NCBI GenBank assembly: GCA_013368325.1
Contig: JAACJK010000110.1
Coordinates: 558,001 to 622,000 of the forward strand
Direction of reading: 5' to 3'
Length of the DNA: 64,000 nt
Origin: Ephemerocybe angulata
Taxonomy: Eukaryota; Basidiomycota; Agaricomycetes; Agaricales; Psathyrellaceae
Part shown: positions 32,370 to 44,000 of the stretch, in pieces
How positions within the stretch are numbered: position 1 is the stretch's first letter
How the letters are laid out: every line of letters starts with the position of its first letter
The notes under the pieces: model-generated
Seen by the model: the letters and a program-made list of their open reading frames with translations, nothing else
Databases searched by the model: none
Told to the model about the DNA's origin: nothing
Position numbers and translations under genes: made by a program

Positions 32370-35300
32370 TTAGAGTGGTTTAGGGAAACGAGACCAGGCA
32401 TGCCCGGACGGAGCGCCGTCGACCACTTCTACGAGGAAGTCCGTGCAATCGGGCCTATTACGAAGAGTTGTTTTCAGCAGGTGTGCGAATTCTCCATCGG
32501 CGGCGTTCAAGTTGCGAACCTTCTGCACTTGCAGTAAGGCCAGTAGGCTTTGCGGAACCATGTTGTCGTTTCGAGCGGCAGTAATGATAGCATTGCCAAG
32601 GGTGAGGGGGTCCCAGGAAGGATGTTCAAGGAGGACGTCGAGTGCGTCAAAGTTCCATGAATACACCGCGTAGTCCAGCGCCGACATGCCATCCCGATCG
32701 CGGAGGTGAATGTCGACGGAAGGACAAGCGATAAAAACTGCCACCGACTGAAAGGCCCTGCTCGTATCCTGCCCGAAGCAGGCGTACATGAGTGCACACC
32801 TCCCAGTGTCGTCTTGAGCGTTGATCTGGATTTCATTTTCCCTTATTCTGGAGATGAGGTACCCGACGGCCAAAGGGAAAGTTGCCAAAAGCATCAAGGC
32901 CGTCCGCCCATCTTCGTACCGACGTGCTGGGCTGTCGTTGAGGCAAATTGTCGTGACTGAGCATCCTTCTGCCCCCAAAGGCCCACCTAACTGATAGGTG
33001 GGCAGTGATCCTTGCATACTCCGTCTTGACGAGACACGAACGGTGCCTCCGTGCCTTGTCAATATATCCATGACCTCTAGTGCCCGTGCATTGTCGGTCG
33101 AAAAGCGTACCTCTGGCAAATCGAACAAACCCCCCTGTTTTTCTTCATCCTGGGCTTCTAAGGGTCCATCCTGTGATTCCTCATCGTTGTCGTCCAATGG
33201 CAACCACCCCCGGTCTACCATTTGCTCCAGTGCAGTTAACCCCTTCTCATCCTCCTGACAGAGAAAATCAGGGTCACTGCTGCAGTTGCGAGATAGGAAC
33301 CAAGCAACCAAAGAATGCATGAACGACGTGCACGCCCTCATAAACGGCGTTTCCTTCGTTAAGGAATAGTTATCGACCGTGAGGTTTGGGAAAGTTGACG
33401 TGAGGAAGCGAGCGATTTTTTCTGAATCCCTCCGTTCCTGGTGGATTTCATGCTTGCACAGCAGATTGGAGAAGGCAGTCTCCTGACTTTGAGTGGGAAG
33501 GTTTGGATCGATGTTGGGTATAGAAGCCAAAAGGCGCAGCAGTTTCCATGAAGCGCCATTTGGGTGCCAGACAGAGTACGAAGTCCAGTGGTTGTAATCA
33601 GCATTATACCCGATACACACACGAAAAAACGCAGTCATTCCTTCTTCGTCTTGGGCGTTGATGTCGATAACTTCTGACGGAAAGGCGCGCCAAAGGTCGG
33701 TAGGGGACAGATCCAGGAGTGTTTGAGCGACTTCCACGTCATATACGAAGTGTAATGGTGTACAACCATCTTCGTCCCGTACGTGAACACCACTGTAATT
33801 TCGTAGAAGGGCGCGAAGTGCAGTGACACGACCTAGCTTTGACGCAATATGGAAAGGGGTTTCGGTGCCGTGCGTTGGGGTATATGAAAGGGTCCCTGAG
33901 GATATGAGATTTACAAGGTCGTGCACGACAGCAAGGGCTAAAGCTCCACACCCATCGAACGGTTGCTGAGGCGACCTATACTCATAATGCATGACGACGT
34001 AGACGTCATGTTTGGAAAGAAAGGATTGGATAAACGGAATGGAAATCCCTTGCAACTCGCACACCTTGGTATGGTGTCCCCAGTGATGAAGAGCATATTT
34101 CAAAAGGGGCATACCCAGAGCTGAGTGATTGGGGAGGTCTGGGTGGAGTGGTAACCTCGAGTCCAATGTGCTCACGAATGCCGCCAAAGAGGGTTCCACA
34201 CAGGCTACGCTAGTCACGGCAAGTAGGCTGTGGGGATGCGGAAAACCAATAAAAGGAAGGGTATTCATGAACTCTTGAGTTGAGTAATCTGCGTTTCACA
34301 TCATTAGAAGTTGGGTGTAAATAGTAAGATGGAGTACTCAACGGATGAACCGCACGACATTTTTACCTGTTTCTTTCTCCACCTCCACAGTTACTAGTCC
34401 ACAGCAGATGGAGAGGAGCATCGGGATGGAAACCAAGTTTTCTTCGTGAAATACCAGGTCTTGGTACGAGAAAGTGAGAGCATGCTGTACATCCTCGGGC
34501 GAAAGGGGGCCACGAGCATGGAGGAGCCAGATGAACGTTCGATTAGCGATTGAAGCGTCTTCCTCCGACTGGGAATTGATCCTGTTCATGGTGACCTGAT
34601 ACATATCATTTACGCCGGTAGGAAGAGTTTCAAGTGCTTTCAGGAGGGACCCGATGGTCGTGCACTTCTCGAGGACCAGTTCCATCTGTAGGCGCGCCAG
34701 AAGAAACCTGCAAGGCATGTAAATATATGAGCAGGGCTCCTAAGCGATAAATATGCTCACATTCCCTGCGATTTCTCTTTAATCAGCCTTGTAAAGGAGT
34801 CGGAAACGGCAGGGTTGGCCTTTAGGATGGCTTCCAGCTTTGTACCCTCCCTTATCCTTTCTGTGACATATACTTCGATATCCCTCGTCTGAGCCTGAAC
34901 AGGGATATGAAGCGCTTGTGGAGTATGGCGGTGCATGAAAAGTTCAAGAGGCCGACATGTCACCAGGATATGGGCCTGAAGTGAGGTAAGAACACGGAGG
35001 AGGCCATCCTTGGTTGTATCGTCGACTTCGTCGAGGCCGTCGATGACAATGTAGGTGTCCGAAAACAAGCTCACGATGACCTTAAGTGCCCGAACCGCTT
35101 CCGAGCACGAGAGTTCGTCTCGATGCTTCTTGGCGCGTTGGTAGGTGGGAAGGATGTGAGTGAGTGCGACGGCGTGCGAACTGACAAGCTGGCTCAGCAG
35201 TCCGGCAATGATTTGCAGCAAGGTATGCTTCTCAGAGTACCTGAGAAAGGCGTATAAGATCGCGACGTCAGGTCGGCCAGAAAATGTAGCCTCGAGATGC

Positions 35301-35910
35301 TCGACAGAGATGGACCTGCGGAGGTGGGTCAGAAATAATGGCTATGAACTAGATATCACGTACGCGAGAATCGTTTTTCCCGACCCAGCTGCGTACGTAC
35401 CTCTAGTTAGGACAGTTCCGGATGCTGGTGATACAACCATAGCACTCACGAAGCCCGGTGGCCCAAACCACGATCCCTTTTTGTTTCACAAACTCTCCGA
35501 ATTCGAACGTAGCAATCAGCCACGTCCCAGTGTTGTCTATCCGCGCCTCCAACGATAGACGATATATAGCTCGGAAGTTTGCGCCCTTTAGCCACGCCGT
35601 TATTTTCCTCAATACTCGCTATTCGAGGCAAGGTGAGTCGGGAATCAGTGAGAGTCGACCGTCGGCGACAAGGCAGGAGATGCTCACCTTCAGCGCCACT
35701 TATCGGCGCGGGGTTCACGATGATCATGTCTCTACCAGCATTCTGAATCGACATTTCGTGGGAGTTGAAATTCGATGCGGTTTGAAAGGACTGGGTGACG
35801 CCCCCACTCCCATCTACTCGTGGCCGGGTGAGCGATGGCAACGATAAAGCAACCAAGCGAACACTGTCTCAAAAGCACTCACTGTGAGCAACCCGCAGAG
35901 CGTGATTCAT
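32370..35910 (-). CDS. NACHT-ankyrin NLR-type receptor (copy A)
   Basis: Seven exons in transcription order: 35910-35883, 35813-35688, 35614-35450, 35400-35364, 35315-34761, 34707-34343, 34288-32370, giving 1064 residues. A short N-terminal part contains NAGRDMIIVN, a motif common before fungal NACHT domains. The nucleotide-binding domain has Walker A AGSGKT (about 111-116) and Walker B YIVIDGLDEVDD (about 205-215). The linker region ends RFIHYSTQEF. From residue about 425 on, ankyrin repeats follow (TPFHIASKLG, TPLHFVYDVE, NAQDEEGMTAFFRVC, ALMYACFGQD). Fungal NLRs of this plan are thought to sense non-self or parasites and trigger cell death. No separate effector domain is seen here. The acceptor of exon 3 is CGAG rather than the TAG used by copy B, needed to keep the frame. 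Confidence 0.85.
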
Positions 35911-36004
35911 GCCAAATTATGAAACTGAAGAGGGTAGAAAGAAAGAAAGAAATTGATTGGCCGACTACATTACATAAGTAACTCAGGCAAACGCCTCGTC
36001 AGCT

Positions 36005-36012
36005 CTTTATAG
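36005..36012 (-). promoter_or_regulatory. TATA-like element of NLR copy A
   Basis: CTATAAAG on the minus strand, about 95 bp upstream of the ATG at 35910. Confidence 0.3.
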
Positions 36013-36044
36013 GACAAGATAAGGAGAGGTCAGACGTGGAAGCG

Positions 36045-36674
36045 AAGAGCCTGGTGGACTTGCAGCGTGCCGCCGCTGTGACCTGTCTGCACTCCTTTGG
36101 CTTCTCACAGCCTCACGACCTCGATAACGCAGGTGACCACGGAAGCAATATATTTAAGCGCCGGCATCCGAGCATATTCGGAGGCCCCTACCAACTCCCT
36201 ACTACCATTCGGGCTGGTAATTCTCCATTTCCAAATTCCCACACGATGCCCCCTTCTTTGGTCAGAGCGACCTGCATCGCTTCCAAGCCAGAATGAGAAC
36301 ATCAGGCTGAACAGCGAGTCACGACAACATCGAGGAGGGCCTCCACCATCTATTTTCCCCCTCATCCTCATCATCGTCCCCAACAAATTTTTAGGCTTCT
36401 TCCTACCCCCATCCTCCTCCCGCGTGGGTACACCATGGACATCGACTCCACCATCACGGTAACGGTTCCAAGCGCCGGACTCATCCGACTGACGCTGCTG
36501 GCGCGAATGTCGTCGGCGGCGACGATGCAACCGGCGGGCGTTGTAGGCGAGGAGGTGAAGAGGAAGCTCGGAGAGTTGGGCGTGCATAGCTGGGAGGGGA
36601 AGGAGTTGGAAGGGTGGTTGGAGGAGGTTTTGGTGGGGATTCCGGGGAGTGCGGCGACGAGGACGTCGTCGTAG
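36045..36674 (+). pseudogene. Collapsed duplicate of the CDK-like kinase gene
   Basis: Pieces of the kinase gene recur in order. Sequence near 36325 (CACGACAACATCGAGGAGGG) matches exon 2 near 30236 (CACGACAACATCAAGGAGGG). The stretch near 36350-36400 matches the Pro/Ser-rich part near 31620-31670. Positions 36421-36674 match the last exon (31812-32055) almost throughout. The catalytic exons are missing. The last segment keeps an open frame with its own ATG at 36435 and ends VGIPGSAATRTSS, against [13 protein letters not shown] in the parent. It is the kinase end of the segmental duplication that also produced NLR copy B. It is most likely a pseudogene, although the retained 79-codon frame deserves a look. 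Confidence 0.8.
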
Positions 36675-37001
36675 GTGATGGGGTTTGGTGATAACTCGGG
36701 GAGGCGGAGAGTGGCTGAATGACTGAACGACCGACCGATTGAAGCAGATTGCACAATACATAGTATATTCACTGGCATCCCGTTCCATTCACATGCACAT
36801 TCAATATTCAGGCCTCAGGCTTGCTTGTTTATTACTAGTTACATGAATATTACTACTAATCTAATTTACAGTCTGAACAGGCGGCGAGGCAGATTGGATG
36901 GGGGATCATGGGACGGGGCGAATCAGGATGGTTGGGACAGGGTAAGAGGGGGTTAAACCACTGATTAGGGACAGGGGGAGTTCGAGAGAGATGCCAGCTG
37001 G
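36675..37001. other. Duplicated 3' spacer between the kinase relic and NLR copy B
   Basis: Reads as a diverged copy of 32056-32369, including the stretch ending GAGGCGGAGAGTG near the left edge. No gene of its own. Confidence 0.55.
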
Positions 37002-40000
37002 TCAATACGGCCACTCCTCCTCGCTAAACCATCGCACCACCCCACTCTTTTGGGATGGTGGGACGAGTGGAATCTGGACGACGGCGAATCTGACGCCATC
37101 TACCGCTTCTATGAGCGCGTCGGTGCAATCGGGCCTGCCACGAAAAGTTGCTTTCAACAGAGCAGCGAATTCTCCATCGACGTCGTTCAGAAGGAAGTTG
37201 CGAACCGGCTGAGGTTGAAGTAAGCCCTGTAAGCCTTCCAGAACGATGTTACGGTGTTGAGCGGCAGTGATGACAGCATTGCGAAGGATGAGGCGATTCC
37301 ATGAAGGATGTGCGAGGAGGACGTCGAGCGCTTCAAAATTACTCGAATTGACCGTGTAGTCAAGCGCTGACATGCCATCCCGATCGCGGAGGTGTATGTC
37401 GATGGAAGGGCAAGAGACAAAAGCTTCAACCGACAATTTGGCCCTGTCAGTAGCCTTCCCGGAGCAGGCGTACATGAGCGCAGACCTCCCGTTGTCGTCT
37501 CGAGCATTGATTTGGTCGTCTTTGTCCCCGATTTTGGAGATAATGTACCTGACAGCCATATGGAAGTTTGCCAAAAGCATCAACGCTGTCCGCCCATCTT
37601 CGTACCGACGTACTGGGCTATCATTGAGGCAAATTGCAGTGAACGGGCCTTCTTCGGCACCCAAAGGCCCAGCTAATTGATAGTCGGGCAGAGAACCTTG
37701 CGTACTTTGTCTTGACGAGACGCGAACGGTGCCTCCATGCTTTGTCAAGATATCCATCACTGCTAGTGCCCGTGCCTTCTCGTTCGAAAAGCCTTGCGCA
37801 TCGAATGGTTTTCCCTTCGATTCTTCAGCGTGGCTTAGCTCTAAGGGTTCGACCTGTTCCTCCTCATCGTCGTATTCCGATGGCAGCCACCACCAGTCCA
37901 CCATTTGCTCTAGTGCAGTCAAGCCCCTTTCATCCTCCTGACGGATAAAATCAGGGTCGTTGCTGCAGTTGCGGGAGAGGAACCAGACGACCACAGAATA
38001 CAACATGGAGTTGCACGCTTTCATAAACGGTGTTTCCCTCGTTAATGATCGTGTATCAATGGTGAGGTTCGGAAAAGTGGAGGTGAGGAAGTGAGCAATT
38101 TTTTCTGAATCCCCCCGCCGGTGACCGCCTTCGTGTAGGTCCAGGAGTATGGAGAAAGCAGTCTCTTGTTTTACATTAGGAAGGTTTGGATCAATGTTTG
38201 GTGTAGAAGCGAAAAGGCGCAGCAGGTTCCATTGAGCGCCGCTTGGCCACGGGTTCCAGTTGGCGTAATCATAGCCGCAACAAGTCTTGTAAAACGCAGT
38301 CATTCCGTTTTCGTCTTGGGCATTAAGATCAATGACCTCTGACGGAAAGGCGCGCCAAACATCGGTAATGGACAGATTCAAGAGTTCTTGGGCGGCCTCC
38401 ACGTCACGTACAAAGTGCAATGGTGTGCGTCCGTTTTCGTCCCGCACGTGCACCCCACTGTAGTTTCGTAGAAGAGCACGAAGTGCAGCGACATCACCCC
38501 ATTTTGACACAATATGGAAAGGGGTTTTGGTGCCGTGGACCGGGACGTATGAAAGCGTCCTTGAGGATATGAGATTTGCAAGATCGTGAGCGGCAGCAAG
38601 CGCCAAACCTCCACGAACCCCTTCAAACGGTTGCCCAGCCCATAAATACTCGCCACTCATGACGATGTATATGTCATGCTTAGAAAGAAAGGATTGGATG
38701 AACGGGATGGAAATATGTTGCGAGTCGCACACCTTCGCATGGTATCCCCAGTGATGAAGAGCATATTTCAAAAGGGGCATACCCAGAGCTGAGTGATTGG
38801 GGAGGTCTGGGTGGAGTTCTAACCTCGAGTCCAATGTGCCCACGAATGTCGCCAAAGAGGGTTCCACACAGGCTACACTAGTCACGGCAAGTAAGCTGTG
38901 GGGATGCGGAAAACCAACAAAAGGAAGGGTATTCATGAACTCTTGAGTTGAGTAATCTGCGTTTCACATCATTAGAAGTTGGGTGGTAAATAATAGGATG
39001 GAGTACTCAACGGATGAACCGCACGACATTTGTACCTGTTCCCTCCTCCACCTCCACAGTTACTAGTCCACAGCAGATGGAGAGGAGCATCGGGATGGAA
39101 ACCAAGTTTTCTTCGTGAAACACCAGGTCTTGGTACGAGAAAGTGAGAGCATGCTGTACATCCACGGGCGAAAGGGGGCTACGAGCATGGAGGAGCCAGA
39201 TGAACGTCCGATTAGCGATTGAAGCATCTTCCTCTGACTGGGAATTGATCCTGTCCATGGTGACCTGGTACATATCGTTGACACCGGAAGGGAGAGTTTT
39301 AAGTGCCTTGAGGAGAGATCCAATGGTGGTGCACCTCTCCAGGACGAGTTCCATTTGTAACCGCGCTAGAAGGAACCTAGAGGGCAATGTAAAAGATGAA
39401 CGGTGCTGAAAGCGATGGAGGTGCTCACATTCCTCTTGATTTATCTTTAATCAGCCTTGTAAACGACTCGGCAACAGCAGGGTTGGCATTTAAAATGGCT
39501 TCCAGTTTGGTACTCTCCCTTATCCTTTCTGCGACATATACTTCGATATCCCTCGTCTGGGCCTGAACGGGGATATGAAGCGCTTGTGGAGTATGGCGGT
39601 GCATGAAAAGTTCAAGAGGCCGACATGTTAACAGGACATGGGCCTGAAGGGAGGTAAGAACACGGAGGAGGCCATCCTTAGTTGTATCGTCGACTTCGTC
39701 GAGGCCGTCGATGACAATGTACGTGTCCGAAAACAAACTCACGATGTCCTTAAGTGCCCGGACCGCTTCTGAGCACGAGAGCTCGTCTCTATGTTTCTTG
39801 GCGCGTTGGTAGGTGGGGAGGATGTGAGTGAGTGCGACGGCGTGCGAACTGACAAGCTGGCTCAGAAGCCCGGCAATGATTTGCGGCAAGGTATGCTTCT
39901 CAGAGTACCTGAGAAAGGCGTATAAGATTGCGACGTCAGGTCGACCAGAAAAAGTAGCCTCGAGGTGCTCCACAGAGATGGATCTGCGGAGGTGGGTCAG

Positions 40001-40534
40001 AAATAATGGCTATGAACTAGATATCACGTACGCGAGTATCGTTTTTCCCGACCCAGCTGCGAACATAACTTTCATTAGGACAGTCCCGGATACTCTTGAC
40101 TTGATTATAGCACTTACGAAGCCCGGTGGCCCATACCACCGTCCCTTTTTGTTTCACAAACTCTCCGAATTCGAATGTAGCAATTAGCCAAGTCCCAGTG
40201 TTGTCCATCCGCGCCTCCAGCGATAGCCTATAGATAGCCCTGAATTTCGCGCCCTTCAGCCATGTCAACACTCCGTCGATGATCGCTATTAGAAGAAGTC
40301 AACAAGGGCAGATACTAGAGCAGTCCGGATGTTGCACACCTTCACCTCCGCTTATCGGAGTGGCATTGATATGAATGTCCCTTCCAGCGTTCAGAAGAGA
40401 GATGTCGCGAGCGGAAAAGTTGGAAGCGCTTGGGAAGAACTGGGCGCCACCTAGAAAGCCCCCTCAGCCACTCCAACGAAACACCGCTCCGAAGCCGAGC
40501 GCTCACCTTGAGGAGTGCCAGGGTCGTGGTCCAT
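37002..40534 (-). CDS. NACHT-ankyrin NLR-type receptor (copy B)
   Basis: Seven exons in transcription order: 40534-40507, 40450-40340, 40285-40118, 40068-40032, 39983-39429, 39376-39012, 38956-37002, giving 1072 residues. Exon count, phases and the lengths of exons 1, 4, 5 and 6 equal those of copy A. Walker A is AGSGKT in FAAGSGKTILA and Walker B is YIVIDGLDEVDD. The N-terminal motif is NAGRDIHIN. The nucleotide-binding exons are almost identical to copy A, but the ankyrin exon differs at many positions and ends differently (VRWFSEEEWPY against FPKPL). The role is inferred from the family: a fungal NLR that senses a ligand through its repeats. The intact frame suggests the copy is functional. 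It was produced by the tandem duplication described under findings. Confidence 0.87.
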
Positions 40535-41009
40535 GTCCAGGCAAGGACGTCTGAACAAACTGACAGTCCTACTTACTGTCAGCTCACAGCCCCTTGATCA
40601 AAGCCCGCCACAGAAGAATGCTGTGGTGGGAAGAGTGTTTCCCCATGAGGGGAAGACACAAGCAGTAACTAACAATCATGCATTCCAGTGTTGGCCCAGA
40701 TATCGATAAAGATATATGTATGTGGACCACGCTGCGGTAAATTAGGGGCCGACGTTGCTCTGCCCACGAGGGAAACCTTCACATTTCGCGAGAAAGCTGA
40801 CCAAGTCTAACCGTAGGTGCCCATTGGGTCTCAACTCGACCTCGTTCAAAGTCGTTGGCCCGCCGCGATTTGTTGAAACATTAATATATTTACAGCCAAA
40901 ACGTAGTGAAAGGAGGAAGGAATGCGAGAGGCGATGAAGAACAAGATATGGGAGACAATACAATGAAGAACTACACGGGAAAGTAAAATGTATGCATGAC
41001 ATCTGGGGA
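40535..41009. other. Spacer between NLR copy B and SMC4
   Basis: Contains the promoter of copy B and the 3' flank of SMC4. No gene seen. Confidence 0.45.
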
Positions 41010-44000
41010 CTATGCAGCCGCTTGGCTTGGCTGAGGCGGCACAGGCACCGCAGTTGGTACGGTAGAGAGCAACTTGTGGTTGTTAATCGAGATGCCTGAA
41101 AGAAAACACCAATCAGCACTCCACCCAAGAACGATACAGACAAAGACTCACTCCTCGTCGCATTCGCCGTCTTATAGATACCAATCAAGCGATGACTGAG
41201 CTCAAACATATCATTCCTCAGCGAAATGATAATGAACTGCGCGTTCTTCGTCCTGTCCTTGATATAGTTCGCGACGATGGAGACGTTTCGGAAGTCAAGC
41301 GCAGCGTCGATCTCGTCCATGAAATACAGAGGAGTGGGCTTGTAGACGTGCAAAGCAAAGACGAGCGCGAGTGAGGAAAGGGTCTTCTCTCCGCCGGAGA
41401 GGTTGGAAATGTTCTTCCAGCTCTTCTTTGGGGGCATGACGCTGAAGATGATACCCTCTGCGAAGGGATCCATGCTGTCCACCAGCTCGAGCTCGGCGTT
41501 GCCTCCCAGAGTGATCATCTGCGAAGCGGGTAACCTATTAGTTCTAATGCATCCCGGTGGTTTGCAGGGTGAGGCGTACCTGGTACATCTCCTTCAACTT
41601 CAAAGAAATCTTAGTGAACCCATCCATGAATTCTTCCAATCTCTTCTTCCCAAGCCCGTCGTAGTGGGCCTTCGCCTGGTCCTTTGCCTCGGTAACGCGC
41701 TCAACATCCTTGGCACGGTTGTCGAACTCTGCTTCTCGCTTCTTGTACTCCTTGAGCACCGTCAGATCAACCTTAGCGTTCTTGATCCTCTCTAGATAGA
41801 TTTAATGGGCGTCAATTAACTGCTCAGATAAGGCTGTGGAAAGGATGAGAGACGAACCATCGAGCAACTCAGTATCGGCAACCAGTTCGTTCTGCTTGAA
41901 ACCCTTGAGTTCGGCGGTACTATATGACTTCAGCTCCAGGTCCTTCTTCGGCTTAGACGGGGCGGCTTCCTCTGGATCAGGCTTGATGTCTTGTTCCTGC
42001 TCGTCGCCTTCGGCCGTGCTACCTTCTGGTTTGTTGCCCTCGTCTTCATCATCGCTGTCGTCGTCATCGTCTTCCCTGGAAGTAGAGGGTTAGTCAAGAT
42101 ATATCGAGGAATGGTATAGAGGAAAAAAATGCTTACTCGATGTCGATGAGACGAAGCCCGTCATGCTGGCTTTTGTACTTGTTGACGTGAATTTCGAAGG
42201 TGCCAATATCCTTCTTGAGATCCGCAATCTTCTGATTCAACTCCATCTAATGTGAACAGGCCATCAGTTCAACCCAACCTTCCCAGAAGTCTATCACAAG
42301 GGGCCCAACATACCTCCTTCTTCCTAAACCCAGCAATCTCCGCCTCCGCCTCATCCAACCCTTCTTTCAACTCATCCAAAGTGTCCTTCTGATTCTCCAA
42401 CTCCACCTGCGCCGTCTCAACCTCGCCCTTCAACTTATCCCTATACTCGACATGCTGCACGACCTCCTCATTCAAAACCTCCAACTCCTGCTTCACCTCC
42501 TCCAAATTCGCAGTGTTCGTCGCAATCGACGCCGTCAGCCTCTTCACGTCGTTCTCCGCCTTGCTCTTCGCGACCTCGGCCTTGGTGATGAACTCATTTG
42601 CAAGAGCAATGTGCGTCCGGATGCCGTCGACGCGCGACTTTTGCGTCATGAGCTTCGCGCCTCCAATTTTCATGATCTGCTCTTCGAGGTCGCTGATGTC
42701 CTTATTAATGGCGTCCGCGTTTTCTTGGAGTTCCTCGAGCTTGCTCGCGGCGGCGTCAATCTCTCTCTGGAGCTGCTTAATGCGCGCAAGGTCCGTAGCA
42801 TCAGGCTTGTTCTGCGCCCTATAACATAAGAAATTTGTCAGATATCAGCTAGGGCAGAGAGAACGAAACGACTGACCTCAAATCCTTGACGCGCTTCCCA
42901 AGCTCCAGAATCCTCGACTTCCTGGTCTCAATCTCCATGCCAAGCTTCTGATACGATATCTCAAGCTCAGGACCCATCCTCTTCAGCCTGTCCAGCTCAT
43001 TCTCCGCATCCCTCAGCTCCTGCGTCGCCCTCGACAACGCCTCAGCTGCCTTAGTGGCATCGACCTCCCACGTCCTCAGCGTATCAGGGCTCACACCATC
43101 CTGAGCCTGCTTGGCGCTCATCGCGCCGCGACTCGGCTGGCCACCACCACCCGACATAGCACCAGACGTCTCGATGATCTGCCCAGACAATGTGACGACA
43201 CGGAACCTGCGCGCACCATACGCAATGCGGTTCGCCTGATCGAGGTCCTTCGCGACAAGGGTGTCGCCGATAGCTTTGTAGAACGCCTTCCTGTAGATGG
43301 GGTTCTTCGGCTTGACGAGGTCGAAGAGCCGCGGGCAGCCCTCGGGTGTATCGAAAGTCCTCATCCTATCGGGGTACTCCTGAATCTTCTCCAGAACCAT
43401 GAAAGACGCACGTCCAAGGTTGTTTGTGCGAAGATGTTCAATGCAGAACTTGCCCTCGCCGACAGTCTCGACGACAAGATTGGCAAGTTGGCCTCCGCAA
43501 GCGGTGGAGATGGCCACGTCGTACTTGGCATCGATAGCACCGAGCGCTCCCAATTTGCCGTGGAAGCCTTGGATGCGGCCTTGTTCTTTCAGAGACTGGA
43601 GCTTGTTGACGACGGTACCTTGGGACCTGTTCGCCGCCTGGCTTGCCTTTGCATCATCGAGTCGTCCACGGAGTGACGATGATTTCGCCTTGAGATCATC
43701 AACGTCCTTCTTGGCATTCTATTGGATGGAAAGAGTTTAACAGCGTCCTCTATGAAAACCATTCAGACTCACCTCGAATCTCTGCTGAGCGTCGGCAACG
43801 TCGCGCTTCAGCTGTTCTTTCTTCGTCTTGAAGCCAGTCTGTTGTGCGATCTGAGGGCAGGTACGTTAGAATCTCAAGTCCGTTCGAAGTCGTTGGCTCG
43901 CTTACTTGATCTTTCTGCAATGTCTCAAGTTCCTCGTACGCTTTCTCCGCTTCCTCCAGCTGGTTCTTCCTGTCCTCTGCACGCTTGGCAAGAGTGTCGC

